Notes under the pieces: generated by a model
The model's input: the letters and a program-made list of their open reading frames with translations, nothing else
Told to the model about the DNA's origin: nothing
The model's database searches: none
Made by a program: the position numbers and the translations under genes
In this document: one piece after another, positions 25,754 to 34,924 of the stretch
How the letters are laid out: every line of letters starts with the position of its first letter
How positions within the stretch are numbered: position 1 is the first letter of the stretch
Source of the DNA: Candidatus Methanoperedens sp.
Lineage (GTDB): Archaea; Halobacteriota; Methanosarcinia; Methanosarcinales; Methanoperedenaceae
DNA: 64,000 bases
Reading direction: 5' to 3'
Assembly: GCA_012026795.1 (NCBI GenBank)
Contig: VEPM01000016.1
Location: forward strand, 23,965 to 87,964

Positions 25754-27209
25754 TTAACTTGACATTGTCAGATTATCCCCCTCTTTTATGATGCGATAAT
25801 TTAGCTGAGTACCGTGCTTTATGTTTTTTCTTTATCAATTTTAAGATTTCTTTATCAGTGACCTTTCTTTTAGGCATAATTACCTCAAAAATCTCCCTCA
25901 CATCACTAATAGTAAGCAGTGATGCTTTCGATTTCCATTTATCCTGCATCTCAAGAAGAAACAGCATTGCCATGAAAACCATAGCTACGTGGTGATTCCA
26001 GCCGAGGTAACCTCTTATTTCATAATCGGCTAAACCTACCTCCCCTTTAGCATCCTCAATAGCACGCTCGATCCAATAACGGCTGCAAGACATCTTTCCA
26101 ATCTTATCAATGCTTGTATCGGCCGGAGTATTTGAGAACTGGTATTTTGTCTCAGTCTCACCCTCATTTCTTCGAATAATAAGCCAGCACTCCTCACCTG
26201 GCAATTTATCCTTGACTGGAAAAATCCGCAGATACGCAAGCTTGCACCACATTTCTTTTCGCTCAGAATCCCGTAGAAATATCCTATGCCATTGTGAAGA
26301 ATCTAACTTGTTTGCTAACTTATCTACTCGTATCGGGTTATTATCAAGAACTTTTTCGATTGTTGGATTCCGTCCTCGAATTCCATTTTTCGGTGGTATC
26401 CCTACATCAGGTTTGTTCAACCAGACTCTTGTATCACATGGTATATCAGCAATGTAAACAATTCTCTCTTTTTCAAGTTCAGCAAGAAACCATGGTTGCT
26501 GCCCATAAAAAGAATCCATCCCAATCCAACCAAATGGGAGGTCTCGTCTTTTGGCACCAAGTATCATCTCAAGCCCAAGCTCAGCTTTAGTTTTAAAAAC
26601 CAGATCTTCCGGGATACCACATTTCTTTTTGCGTTCAATATCGTCTATCCATTCCTGAGATATGTAAAGACGTTTGTCGATTAATGTCCTCTTGTTATCG
26701 TTTACATAACCCAGGAAAACTCCTACCTGGCAGTTTTCTATTTTTCCAAGCCGTCCACAATATTGCCTTTGCACTCCTGCTGAACTACTGCCTTGTTTTG
26801 GAAATCCTGATTCGTCTAACTGAAGGGAGCCATTTTCTTTATCACCTATCAGTTCAACTAAGCGATCCTGAATGTCATGTATGAGACCTTGCTCATCCCA
26901 CAGTGAGTCGGATATAAAGTGCTGAAGTGATTGATTATTGCAGTTCGGAACAGTCTTTGCTATTTCAGTCATAGTCCCCCTTTTTTGTACGGTCAAGCAT
27001 CCATAGAGATATTTTTTGGATTGCTCTATAACTTTACGTGTCCTGGTCTTAAAACGTTGTATGAAATGGTTATGGTAGGTCTTTAATTCGGTTCTTGACC
27101 GTATCAGATCCTTTCTTATAAGTTTGAAAAATCTCTTGATATGTACTCCCCATATTTAAGGAAGCAAACAAAATATAATAGGGTAGCTAATGTGACAATG
27201 TCAAGTTAA
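25754..27209 (-). mobile_element. IS701-family-like insertion sequence
   Basis: The left end TTAACTTGACATTGTCAGAT at 25754 is repeated inverted at the right end (27209) with a single difference over 22 bp (TTAACTTGACATTGTCACAT). Inside is one long transposase gene. The element lies between the Rieske/ferredoxin operon and npdG. No clear target duplication is visible. The repeat itself contains a small palindrome (TGACA-T-TGTCA). Confidence 0.85.
25773..26996 (-). CDS. DDE transposase, IS701-like
   Basis: The three acidic catalytic positions are visible: the first Asp in LQLDESGFPKQG, the second in GWIGMDSFYG, and the Glu in ERAIEDAKGEVGLADYE. The called start is a TTG at 26996; the frame stays open about 45 codons further upstream (KRFFKLIRKDLIRSR...) but without ATG or GTG, so the real N-terminus may be longer. 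An intact frame and nearly identical ends suggest a recently active element. Confidence 0.82.
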   Translation of the reverse strand: MTVQKRGTMTEIAKTVPNCNNQSLQHFISDSLWDEQGLIHDIQDRLVELIGDKENGSLQLDESGFPKQGSSSAGVQRQYCGRLGKIENCQVGVFLGYVNDNKRTLIDKRLYISQEWIDDIERKKKCGIPEDLVFKTKAELGLEMILGAKRRDLPFGWIGMDSFYGQQPWFLAELEKERIVYIADIPCDTRVWLNKPDVGIPPKNGIRGRNPTIEKVLDNNPIRVDKLANKLDSSQWHRIFLRDSERKEMWCKLAYLRIFPVKDKLPGEECWLIIRRNEGETETKYQFSNTPADTSIDKIGKMSCSRYWIERAIEDAKGEVGLADYEIRGYLGWNHHVAMVFMAMLFLLEMQDKWKSKASLLTISDVREIFEVIMPKRKVTDKEILKLIKKKHKARYSAKLSHHKRGG

Positions 27210-27265
27210 ACCAAAAACAAATTAAGGGATTAAACAAATCTGATTTATTCAGAAATGGTGGTTCT

Positions 27266-27916
27266 ATGAAAATAGCTGTTTTGGGCGGCACAGGTAGAAT
27301 TGGTGAAGGATTGGCTTACAGATGGGCACCGCATCATGAGATTTATGTCGGCTCAAGAGATATTGAGAAAGCAAGAAATGCAGCATGTGGATATGCTTGC
27401 CAGCTTACAGACCGTGATATAGATTGCCGCATTGACGGGACCAGTAATAAAGAAGCTGTGGAAAAGTCAGATGTGGTAGTACTCTCCACCCCGTATGAGG
27501 CTTCATTAGAGCTTATTGAGTGTCTTCGCCCCATCCTAAAAAACCAGATAGTCATTTCACTTGTTGTACCTATGAAAAAGAACCAGTGGTTTGAGTACAC
27601 GCCACCAGAGGAGGGCTGTGCTGCCCTCCGTATACAGCGTATGCTTCCCGGAATAAATGTGGTCTCTGCCTATCATAATCTCTCATATAAAAAATTATGC
27701 AACTTTGATTTGGTGATCAAAGGTGATGTAGCTGTTTGCGGTGATGATTCGAATTCTAAGTCTATTGTGATGGATCTGACGCGAGAAATACGCAGCGTTA
27801 GACCGCTTGATGGTGGACCTCTTAGAGAGTCGCGTATGATTGAGTCGCTGACACCTTTTTTAATAAATATGGCTATCAGAAATGGTCTGTCAGACCTTGG
27901 CGTAAAATTTGTTTAA
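27266..27916 (+). CDS. npdG: F420-dependent NADP reductase
   Basis: The N-terminus MKIAVLGGTGRIGEGLAYRW is the glycine-rich NADP-binding loop of the Fno/NpdG family. The rest (VVVLSTPYEA, NVVSAYHNLS, RMIESLTPFLINMA) matches the family over its full ~216 residues. The enzyme moves hydride between reduced coenzyme F420 and NADP, supplying NADPH for biosynthesis. It is a marker of F420-using archaea. It lies just after the IS701 element with a normal start, so it seems unharmed. Confidence 0.9.
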   Translation: MKIAVLGGTGRIGEGLAYRWAPHHEIYVGSRDIEKARNAACGYACQLTDRDIDCRIDGTSNKEAVEKSDVVVLSTPYEASLELIECLRPILKNQIVISLVVPMKKNQWFEYTPPEEGCAALRIQRMLPGINVVSAYHNLSYKKLCNFDLVIKGDVAVCGDDSNSKSIVMDLTREIRSVRPLDGGPLRESRMIESLTPFLINMAIRNGLSDLGVKFV

Positions 27917-27928
27917 ATCTTATATTAT

Positions 27929-28783
27929 TTAATATTTCGCATACTGCGGCCTTGGACATGCACCGAACTCAAACGTCCTGAACAGGTCGTATACATGCTT
28001 AGGAACTCCTTTCTTGACTTCCAGGCCGAATTCTTTAGCGACTGCAAATGTTATAGGCGTGCTGTGGGTTATGTATCCTCCCGTTAAAAAATTAGCCACC
28101 TCCTGTGCCTTTTTTCTTTCCAGTCTATCTTCCAGCAGCCATTCTACTAATTTTATTACTCTTACTAGACTCTTCTTGGCTATATCCGAAAGAATGATAT
28201 TCTCATCTGAGATGTTCTCCATCTGCTTTTTATTGAGCAGAGAGATTAAGGAGCCTGCAGGTATATCCTTTATCTGCGGGTCAACAGGCCCAAGCACGCT
28301 GTCCTTCTCCATAATAATTTCGTCAGCAGCCAATGCAATAAGTGTGCCGCCAGACATAGCATAAAAAGGAACTATGACCGTGACTTTTGCAGGATGATTT
28401 TTTACTGCCATGGCGATCATCTCAGCAGCTAGGACGAGCCCACCCGGAGTGTGCAGAATCAAATCCACGTCCTTTGGTGTCTGCCTTATGTTCATTAAAA
28501 CATGCTCCGTATCCTCAATGCTGATATAATTTTCATCTTTTTCTTCCCACGGTTCCCTTCTATGGATCAATGTTATAACCCTGGTCCCTCGTTCCTCCTC
28601 CAGCTTAGAAAGTATTTCAGCCCGCTCTACCATGATTGCAGCTTTCATTCTTCCTTTTTTATCAAGTCCCCCAAACATAACTGAGCAGTGCATGCTGCAA
28701 AATTTAATTTTATCCCCTTCAATCTCCCTGGTTATTCCTTCTCCCTCAATTTCCATACCGCAGTAGATACATCTTTCAGACAT
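27929..28783 (-). CDS. SDH-type ClpP-fold membrane protease with N-terminal TRASH zinc domain
   Basis: Residues 1-40 are a TRASH-like zinc knuckle (CIYCGMEIE and FCSMHCSVMF). The rest is a SppA/ClpP-fold serine protease of the SDH family: substrate loop LILHTPGGLVLAAE, nucleophile Ser in YAMSGGTLIA, Asp in LGPVDPQI and His in GGYITHST. The Ser-Asp-His order is what names the family. Such enzymes cleave membrane proteins. The TRASH domain suggests that metal binding controls activity or assembly; the next two genes upstream are a small membrane peptide and the copper ATPase. Confidence 0.85.
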   Translation of the reverse strand: MSERCIYCGMEIEGEGITREIEGDKIKFCSMHCSVMFGGLDKKGRMKAAIMVERAEILSKLEEERGTRVITLIHRREPWEEKDENYISIEDTEHVLMNIRQTPKDVDLILHTPGGLVLAAEMIAMAVKNHPAKVTVIVPFYAMSGGTLIALAADEIIMEKDSVLGPVDPQIKDIPAGSLISLLNKKQMENISDENIILSDIAKKSLVRVIKLVEWLLEDRLERKKAQEVANFLTGGYITHSTPITFAVAKEFGLEVKKGVPKHVYDLFRTFEFGACPRPQYAKY

Positions 28784-28823
28784 TCTTAAACCTCCATTGA
28801 TAATTCCTAATTGATCTGCATTT

Positions 28824-28901
28824 TTAATTATACCTCAGCCAGAGGGAGACGAGTCCCAGTATGGCAATAAATATGATCATGAAAAAAGCAACACGCATCA
28901 T
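28824..28901 (-). CDS. single-span membrane micropeptide
   Basis: The 25-residue reading begins MMRVAFFMIIFIAILGLVSL and ends with LRYN, one membrane helix with a basic end. It lies on the same strand between the copper ATPase gene and the TRASH protease gene. Size and topology resemble subunit-type peptides such as CcoS or CydX, but the sequence does not identify one. The start may lie a few codons further upstream. Confidence 0.4.
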   Translation of the reverse strand: MMRVAFFMIIFIAILGLVSLWLRYN

Positions 28902-29007
28902 TTCTCTATCTGTATCTCGCGTTATGAATCACCTCTGTAAGAACTAACTCGTTTGTTAAAGCAGTTTTTGGTTTAAATTTTTAGATTATGCATAAGTATG
29001 GTTATAG

Positions 29008-31110
29008 TCAGATTTCTCTATCGAACTTGAATCTCCTTAGTAAAGCGGAGTTCGCCACAACCGAGAGAGAACTTATAGCCATGGCCGCCGCAGCAATTAT
29101 TGGATTCAACAGCCCGACGGCTGCTATCGGTATTGCGGCTGTATTATACCCAAGCGCCCAGAACATGTTCTGCTTTATTTTCTTCATAGTGGCCTTGCTC
29201 AACTTGATCCCTGCAACCACGTCCCTTAAGTCGTCTTTGATCAGGACTATCCCGCCGGTCTCCTTTGCAACATCAGAGCCACTGCCTACTGCTATGCCAA
29301 TGTCCGACTGTGCAAGAGCAGGAGCATCATTTATGCCGTCGCCTACCATTGCAACCACTTTGCCCTCTGCCTGCAATTTCTTTATAACATTTGCTTTTTC
29401 TCCGGGTAGCACATTTGCAATAACCCGCTCTATTCCCACCTGCTTTGCAATTGCCTTTGCAGTTCTCTCGTTATCTCCTGTGAGCATAATTGTCTCAATT
29501 CCGATCTTTTTAAGTTCTGCTACCGCTTCGACTGAGTTCTCTTTCAGGGTATCAGCAACTGCTATTATGCCAATGACTTTCTTGTTCGAGGCAACAAGCA
29601 TTGCAGTTTTTCCCTGCGTTTCAAGAGTCTGGATATTCTGCTCAAGATTGCCTGTATCTATACCATTGACCGCCATTAGTCTGCGATTGCCTACGAACAC
29701 TTGTTTTCCTTCTATTGTCACCTTGATACCGTGCCCGGGCACAGCCTCAAAGTATTCAGCATCCTTTATGTCGATACCTTTTTCCCTGGCAGCCCTGACT
29801 ATAGCCTCGCCAAGCGGATGCTCTGAGCCCTTTTCAGCGATCGCAGCCAGCCTCAATGCCTCATTATCGTTCTGTGCAATGATATCAGTAACAGAAGGCT
29901 CGCCTTTTGTGAGCGTTCCAGTCTTGTCAAATACCACGGTCTGAAGTTTCTGCGCCCGCTCAAGATATTCTCCACCGCGTATCAATATCCCGGCTTCAGC
30001 GCCTTTTCCAACGCCAACCATCAAAGCAGTGGGCGTAGCTATACCAAGTGCGCACGGACATGAAATGATAAGAACCGCAACGAAAGCAAGAAGTCCGGCG
30101 GTAAAATTTCCAAAGATAAAATACCATACTGCGAATGTGAGAAATGCCGTGATAATCACAGCAGGCACAAAATAGGCGCTGATGCGGTCTGCCATCCTCT
30201 GGATCGGCGCGCTTGATGCCTGTGCTTCCTCTACCATCTTCACGATCTGCATCAGCGTTGTATCAGCCCCGACCTGCGTGGCTCTGAACTTCAGCATACC
30301 CATCTTGTTTATGGTTGCGCCTATCACTGTGTCTCCAGCTTTCTTTTCAATAGGTATACTCTCGCCAGTAATCATTTTTTCATCCACTGCGGATTGTCCT
30401 TCCACGACAATTCCATCTGTAGGGATCTTCTCGCCAGGGCGCACTACAACGATCTCACCCACCATTACGCCCTCTGCCGGAACCTCCACCTCTTCGCCGT
30501 TCCTGATAACCTTTGCCATGCTGGGGCGCAGATCCATGAGCTTTCTTACCGCAGCTGAGGTGCTTGTTTTCATATAATCTTCCATGAATTTCCCGAGCAG
30601 CACAAAGGCTATTATGACCGCACTTACCTCAAAATACACATCTTTTTCTTTTATAGGCAGAGCATCTGGGAAGAACAGTACAAATACGCTGAAGAAATAT
30701 GCTGTCAGGGTTCCAATTGAAATCAAGAGATCCATGTTAGCTCTTCTCGCCTTCAGGGCAGTGTAAGCGCCTGTATAAAAACTCCAGCCGCCTATGAACT
30801 GGACTGGAGTGGTCAGTATAAACAACCAGTAGCCCCAGGTAAACCATGGAAGTGAAGGAATTGGTGCCCATGTGACCAGCGTAACTCCAGCTGCCAGAGT
30901 TAACATAGCTGTTACCCGCAGGGCTGCCAGTAACAGTACTCCTGAGAGAGCTATTGTAACCCTGCGCTTCATGCTTTTTAACTCTTTTTCAGGGTCTTCG
31001 AACGTCTTTAGGCAGCTTTCACTGCAAAAATAGTAAGTTCTATTCCCAATTACTTTTTTAAGGGAAGTCTTTTCATCAACGTACATTCCGCATACCGGGT
31101 CTTTTGGCAT
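29008..31110 (-). CDS. copA: copper-exporting P1B-type ATPase with N-terminal YHS domain
   Basis: The protein has a YHS/TRASH domain at residues 1-45 ([10 protein letters not shown]...[11 protein letters not shown]) in place of the usual HMA domain. Then come eight membrane helices, the TGES loop, the metal-site motif [11 protein letters not shown] near residue 355, the phosphorylation motif DKTGTLTKG near 395, and [10 protein letters not shown] near 590. The last membrane segments carry the YN and MAISS motifs typical of Cu(I) pumps. It exports Cu(I) or delivers it to cuproproteins. It is flanked by a ccmD candidate and the TRASH protease. Confidence 0.92.
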   Translation of the reverse strand: MPKDPVCGMYVDEKTSLKKVIGNRTYYFCSESCLKTFEDPEKELKSMKRRVTIALSGVLLLAALRVTAMLTLAAGVTLVTWAPIPSLPWFTWGYWLFILTTPVQFIGGWSFYTGAYTALKARRANMDLLISIGTLTAYFFSVFVLFFPDALPIKEKDVYFEVSAVIIAFVLLGKFMEDYMKTSTSAAVRKLMDLRPSMAKVIRNGEEVEVPAEGVMVGEIVVVRPGEKIPTDGIVVEGQSAVDEKMITGESIPIEKKAGDTVIGATINKMGMLKFRATQVGADTTLMQIVKMVEEAQASSAPIQRMADRISAYFVPAVIITAFLTFAVWYFIFGNFTAGLLAFVAVLIISCPCALGIATPTALMVGVGKGAEAGILIRGGEYLERAQKLQTVVFDKTGTLTKGEPSVTDIIAQNDNEALRLAAIAEKGSEHPLGEAIVRAAREKGIDIKDAEYFEAVPGHGIKVTIEGKQVFVGNRRLMAVNGIDTGNLEQNIQTLETQGKTAMLVASNKKVIGIIAVADTLKENSVEAVAELKKIGIETIMLTGDNERTAKAIAKQVGIERVIANVLPGEKANVIKKLQAEGKVVAMVGDGINDAPALAQSDIGIAVGSGSDVAKETGGIVLIKDDLRDVVAGIKLSKATMKKIKQNMFWALGYNTAAIPIAAVGLLNPIIAAAAMAISSLSVVANSALLRRFKFDREI

Positions 31111-31135
31111 ATTTTACCTCTTAATATCATCATCA

Positions 31136-31261
31136 TCATGGCTTTAAACTTTCTAAGACATTAAGTTCATTATTTAATGATCTGTGCAATCGAAATAGGT
31201 TTAAGAGATAAGCTATCAATACAACCCATACGATGCCGAAAGCAATATATAAATAACTCAT
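31136..31261 (-). CDS. ccmD: CcmD-like haem exporter micropeptide
   Basis: This 41-residue frame reads MSYLYIAFGIVWVVLIAYLL and then a basic/acidic helix (FRLHRSLNNELNVLE). One N-terminal membrane helix followed by a charged amphipathic tail is the CcmD pattern. CcmD helps CcmC and CcmAB release haem-loaded CcmE. It lies 25 bp upstream of copA and 1.4 kb from ccmC, which is transcribed the other way. It is easy to miss because of its length. Confidence 0.65.
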   Translation of the reverse strand: MSYLYIAFGIVWVVLIAYLLNLFRLHRSLNNELNVLESLKP

Positions 31262-31287
31262 ATCTACCTTTCTCTATTACTTTTTAC

Positions 31288-31737
31288 TTATTTTCTTACA
31301 GTCAAAACAGGAATTCTTGAAGTTCGGATAACTTTATCCGCAACACTTCCGAGTAGAAATCTTTCAATCCCGCTGCTGCCCAGTGTGCCCATTATTATCA
31401 GATCGACTGACTGCTTCTCTGCAAGCCTCAATATCTCCTCGGCCGGGTGTCCTTCCACAATCCATCTTTCAGTATGGATACCTTCCTTCTTTGCCAATTT
31501 CTCGATGTATTTTATGGCTGTATCACCGTGACATCCCAGAATACTTTTTATCCTTTCAGGGGATGCATCAGAAAGAATGCATGATTCAGGACCACAACCA
31601 TATCTTGTATCTATCACATAAATCGCATGAAGCTCTGCTCCAGAAAGTTTTGCAAGCTCTATCGCATGGGCTGTCGCCTTTTTGGTGTAATCTGACCCAT
31701 CTGTTGCTACTAAGATTTTTTTATACAGCTTGCTCAT
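31288..31737 (-). CDS. universal stress protein (UspA family)
   Basis: The product (149 aa) starts KKILVATDGSDYTKKATAHA and ends with the nucleotide-binding signature GTLGSSGIERFLLGSVADKV followed by SRIPVLTVR. These are the two hallmarks of ATP-binding Usp proteins. It has an extra Cys pair in the middle (CGPESC and LGCHGD), which is uncommon and may reflect metal or redox sensing. It lies upstream of the ccmD candidate and copA on the same strand. Confidence 0.88.
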   Translation of the reverse strand: MSKLYKKILVATDGSDYTKKATAHAIELAKLSGAELHAIYVIDTRYGCGPESCILSDASPERIKSILGCHGDTAIKYIEKLAKKEGIHTERWIVEGHPAEEILRLAEKQSVDLIIMGTLGSSGIERFLLGSVADKVIRTSRIPVLTVRK

Positions 31738-31850
31738 AATCTTCTCTCCTGAGTATGTCTATATAAAACAATTATCTTCTTTTTAATTTAAGCGGTTTTC
31801 CCTTTAAGTTTTCATATTCGGAAGGGTATCGTCTTTTAAGAAAATGAAAT

Positions 31851-32531
31851 CTAAACACGCTTTTTTATTACATCTTCACTTTTAATAAATCCGATGTACA
31901 TTACAGCAACGCCGAGTAGTTCGAGTATATAGAGCGCCCATTCCATGCCGAATCTGGATAGACCGCCCCCGGATGCCACAAGAAGGGCACCTATCGCGAT
32001 GAATAAGTTATAATTTCTTCGTGCGATATACCAGGAATATAATGCACCGCCGATCAATGCGATGGAACCGGGAATTGTAAGAAAAGGGGAAATTAGTCTT
32101 ACATTGGCGGGCATGGCACTGCCTCCGACAATTCTTTCTTTAAGGTTTTCAGAAACAACATCCGCATTCAGAGTTGAAATAATGAGAGCAGCTATGACCA
32201 CCGCAAAATAAATGGTTAAATATTTTCCAGCGCGCCGATTGAAAAGATAAACTGTACCAAGCCCCAATATGGCAACCAGGAAGGCTATCAGTACATAGTA
32301 AACCCGGTACATGAGTATACTCCAACCTTTGATTTCAGAAATAAACTCAAATAGAGTGGTAAATGAAAAAATAAGAAGTCCGGTTCCCCAGATAAACTGG
32401 TATATTTTCATCCTTTCTGAATACTGACGAAATACAGAGATGGCAAAAAATAGGCTTACCAGTGTGGTTATTAAAGGGCTCAGGAATTGGATTGAAGACT
32501 CTACCTTAAATATCATTTCTATGCCAGTCAT
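31851..32531 (-). CDS. seven-helix membrane protein of unknown function
   Basis: About seven hydrophobic helices are seen over 226 residues with few charged loops (FLSPLITTLVSLFFAISVFR, VYYVLIAFLVAILGLGTVYL). No motif is recognised. It is divergent from ccmC with 165 bp between them, so a role in haem or electron transport is possible. CcmB was considered, but the sequence lacks an obvious match. Confidence 0.55.
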   Translation of the reverse strand: MTGIEMIFKVESSIQFLSPLITTLVSLFFAISVFRQYSERMKIYQFIWGTGLLIFSFTTLFEFISEIKGWSILMYRVYYVLIAFLVAILGLGTVYLFNRRAGKYLTIYFAVVIAALIISTLNADVVSENLKERIVGGSAMPANVRLISPFLTIPGSIALIGGALYSWYIARRNYNLFIAIGALLVASGGGLSRFGMEWALYILELLGVAVMYIGFIKSEDVIKKRV

Positions 32532-32695
32532 TTTGTTCTATTTTTTAACCTTTTATAGATGAAAAACGATATAAACAATCTGAAATTATTCATTTATGTA
32601 GTTTGTGCTTAATAAATAAAAAAAATTAGAAAAATATTTAGTTATTTTGTAAATGGAAATTAATATAGCTAAGGAATTGATAACATATCCTTAAC

Positions 32696-33391
32696 ATGTT
32701 GAAAAAAATACTTTTTTTATTGACAGCAATAGCATTGATTGTTTCAATTTACATGATATTTTTCCTCGCGCCCATTCCCATTGATCCCATGGAAGCTGCA
32801 GGAGATCCGGTAAATTTCAAAATATTCTACTTTCATGTTCCCATAGCTGCAACCGCTTATCTGGCCTTCGCAATTGTATTTGTTTCCGGTTTTATGTATC
32901 TAAGGACAAAGCTGGAAAAATGGGATATAATAGCAGTTTCGGCATCGGAGGTCGGAATTATATTCGCATTCCTTACTCTTATCACGGGCTCAATATGGGC
33001 AAGATCAGCATGGGGCGAGTACTGGGTATCCTGGGATGTCAGGTTAAATACTTCGCTTGTTCTTTTCTTAGTCTATTTATCCTATCTCATGGTGAGAAAA
33101 TCCATTGATGAACCTGAGAAACGCGCAAGGCTCTCAGCAGTTTTTGGTATTTTCGGCTTTATAAGCGTACCTTTAAGTTTCCTTTCCATCAGGTTATGGA
33201 ACAGGGCTACTGTTCACCCGGTTGTGATAGGCCCCGGAGGAGGAGGGATCAGCGGGGATACTGTAATTGGTACGGTTCTTGTGAACGTTATTGCATTTAT
33301 CCTTCTCCTGACATCTCTGATCATTTTACGCATGGACAATGAGAAACTGGTTGAGATTATTGCTTCTATCAAACGTGCGAAGAATCTGTGA
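32696..33391 (+). CDS. ccmC: cytochrome c maturation protein CcmC
   Basis: The protein has six membrane helices and the haem-handling tryptophan motif SAWGEYWVSWDVRLN. Two conserved outward-facing His residues are present (FYFHVPIAA and TVHPVVIG) that ligate haem. CcmC moves haem onto CcmE. Its length (231 aa) is normal. The Lrp-TRASH regulator starts 55 bp after it in the same direction. Confidence 0.92.
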   Translation: MLKKILFLLTAIALIVSIYMIFFLAPIPIDPMEAAGDPVNFKIFYFHVPIAATAYLAFAIVFVSGFMYLRTKLEKWDIIAVSASEVGIIFAFLTLITGSIWARSAWGEYWVSWDVRLNTSLVLFLVYLSYLMVRKSIDEPEKRARLSAVFGIFGFISVPLSFLSIRLWNRATVHPVVIGPGGGGISGDTVIGTVLVNVIAFILLLTSLIILRMDNEKLVEIIASIKRAKNL

Positions 33392-33422
33392 AAAATACAA
33401 AATATGCCGCAAAGTACTTAAG

Positions 33423-33439
33423 TTTACACTCCTTGTAAA
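33423..33439. promoter_or_regulatory. TTTACA-N5-TGTAAA operator before the Lrp-TRASH gene
   Basis: This perfect palindrome (TTTACACTCCTTGTAAA) ends 7 bp before the ATG at 33447, where the transcript should start. The same palindrome occurs in front of ccmE, macB and the YHS operon. An Lrp protein that represses its own gene would bind here. Confidence 0.7.
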
Positions 33440-33446
33440 GATATAT

Positions 33447-34046
33447 ATGATAGAACTGGACAATCTCGATGTAAAGATATTATCGCATCTGCAAAGCAAC
33501 AGCAGGGAATCATTCCAGGAGATCGCAAAGCGCTGTCTTACAAGCGTCCCAACGGTCAAGAGCCGAGTAGACAGGATGCTTGAACTCGGGGTTATCAATA
33601 AATTCACAATAAATATTGATACCATCAAACTGGGGATAACCGAAGCGATACTCCTTGTAAATGCAAAGCCAGGCGCTGTGAGGAGAATAACCGAAGAGCT
33701 CCGGGGGATTGAAGAGGTTAAGGAGCTGTATGTAACCTCTGATTCAGACACAGCCGTCGTATCAAGAGTAGCAGGTGATATGCGGCGGATTCTTGCGATA
33801 CAGGAGAGGATAGATCTTACTGATGTGAATAACATCCGCATATTGCCAGTAAAAAATGCATTCGCAAAGGATTCAACTATACCACTTGCGTCCTCCAGCA
33901 TAACACTGACCTGTTCTTATTGCGAAAAGAAAGTTGCAGGAGATGCAGTAAGGAAGAAATTCGATGACAAAGAATATTTCTTTTGCTGCACCACCTGTCA
34001 GGGTGAGTTTGAAAAGAAATACACTACAATGGTATCCAGGATATAA
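33447..34046 (+). CDS. Lrp/AsnC regulator with C-terminal TRASH metal-sensing domain
   Basis: The first 60 residues are an AsnC helix-turn-helix (LDVKILSHLQSNSRESFQEI, then TSVPTVKSRVDRM). The middle is a ligand-binding RAM-like domain, and the last 45 residues are a TRASH domain (CSYCEKKVAGDA...YFFCCTTCQGEFEKK). This architecture is known from archaeal metal regulators, notably copper-responsive ones. I chose ATG 33447 over 33339, because the earlier part would overlap ccmC. A palindromic operator lies directly before the start. It is the best candidate for the regulator that binds all six copies of that palindrome. Confidence 0.88.
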   Translation: MIELDNLDVKILSHLQSNSRESFQEIAKRCLTSVPTVKSRVDRMLELGVINKFTINIDTIKLGITEAILLVNAKPGAVRRITEELRGIEEVKELYVTSDSDTAVVSRVAGDMRRILAIQERIDLTDVNNIRILPVKNAFAKDSTIPLASSSITLTCSYCEKKVAGDAVRKKFDDKEYFFCCTTCQGEFEKKYTTMVSRI

Positions 34047-34213
34047 TAAGAGAATTATCAGAACTCTAAAAAAAAACGGAGTTTGTTTGCATTTTCAAAA
34101 AAGCAAATTTAATGCATTTTTATCTTGATCTTGTAAAGCACAAACCGTTTGAAATATAGGGTGTATAATTGATTATCCTGCTCATCCTAACCGTGCAGGA
34201 GGAGGCTAAAAAA

Positions 34214-34537
34214 ATGGTAAATCTGTTATTGATAATGTCAAAAGACCCATATACAACAGAAACTCCGGATCTTGTACTTGATATCGGGTTGAATGCAAAA
34301 GAAAAAGGAAATGATGTCTCATTATATCTCATTGAAGACGGCATAACCGCTGCAAGAAAGTCCGAGTTTGGAAATAAACTCGCAGCAGCCCAAAAGAAGG
34401 GCATCAAAATATATGCTGACGATAAAGCAGTACTTTCAAGATCGCTCACCAACAAATTAATTGGCGGCGTGGAAATAAAAGAAATCGGCGCACTTCTTGA
34501 TTATATAATGGAATATGACAGGGTAGTCTGGTTTTAG
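34214..34537 (+). CDS. DsrE-family protein 1
   Basis: An AGGAGG ribosome-binding site precedes ATG 34214, which gives MVNLLLIMSKDPYTTE. The fold is DsrE-like: an alternating beta/alpha layout with ALDIGLNAKEKGNDVSLYLI-type segments and ADDKAVLSRS. It has no conserved Cys at the usual DsrE position, so it may be structural. Two more DsrE-like genes and tusA follow within 20 bp each, forming one sulfur-relay operon. Confidence 0.75.
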   Translation: MVNLLLIMSKDPYTTETPDLVLDIGLNAKEKGNDVSLYLIEDGITAARKSEFGNKLAAAQKKGIKIYADDKAVLSRSLTNKLIGGVEIKEIGALLDYIMEYDRVVWF

Positions 34538-34551
34538 GTGAAGGTGATAAA

Positions 34552-34920
34552 ATGACAGGAAAACAACTTACTATCGTTTCAATAAACGGCCCATACAGGG
34601 ATGAAGGAGTATTTACATTGATAAGACTTGCACACGCGGCTAAAGAAAAAGGCATTACTGTCAACTTCTTTAACTATCTTGATGCGACAATAATCGCCCA
34701 CAGGGATCAGGCGCCAAAAGAGTTCCCTCCAGTAGAGACCATTTTCGGGACAATAGTCAAAAAAGGCATAAAGCAGCCAAAAGCAGATGCTATCGCCTGT
34801 ATAAAATGTACGGATGCCAGGGGCGTAACAAAACAGCAGACTGAAGGCGTTATAATCGGAGGACTTTATGACCTGGGCGAATGGACAGCAGAATCAGACA
34901 AAACCATACTTATAGGGTGA
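34552..34920 (+). CDS. DsrE-family protein 2
   Basis: The product (122 aa) contains the DsrE layout (VSINGPYRDEGVFTLIRLAH) and a Cys-x-x-Cys in DAIACIKCTDARGV where DsrE-type proteins carry their persulfide-binding Cys. That makes it the likely active sulfur carrier of the three. It is encoded 14 bp after the first DsrE gene and 4 bp before the third. Confidence 0.78.
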   Translation: MTGKQLTIVSINGPYRDEGVFTLIRLAHAAKEKGITVNFFNYLDATIIAHRDQAPKEFPPVETIFGTIVKKGIKQPKADAIACIKCTDARGVTKQQTEGVIIGGLYDLGEWTAESDKTILIG

Positions 34921-34924
34921 AAAG

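Noticed and set aside
28988..29944. Plus-strand frame of 318 codons opposite copA
   Set aside because: It lies antisense to the conserved ATPase motifs, and its composition (Ala/Ser/Thr/Phe) is that of a mirror of a coding frame.
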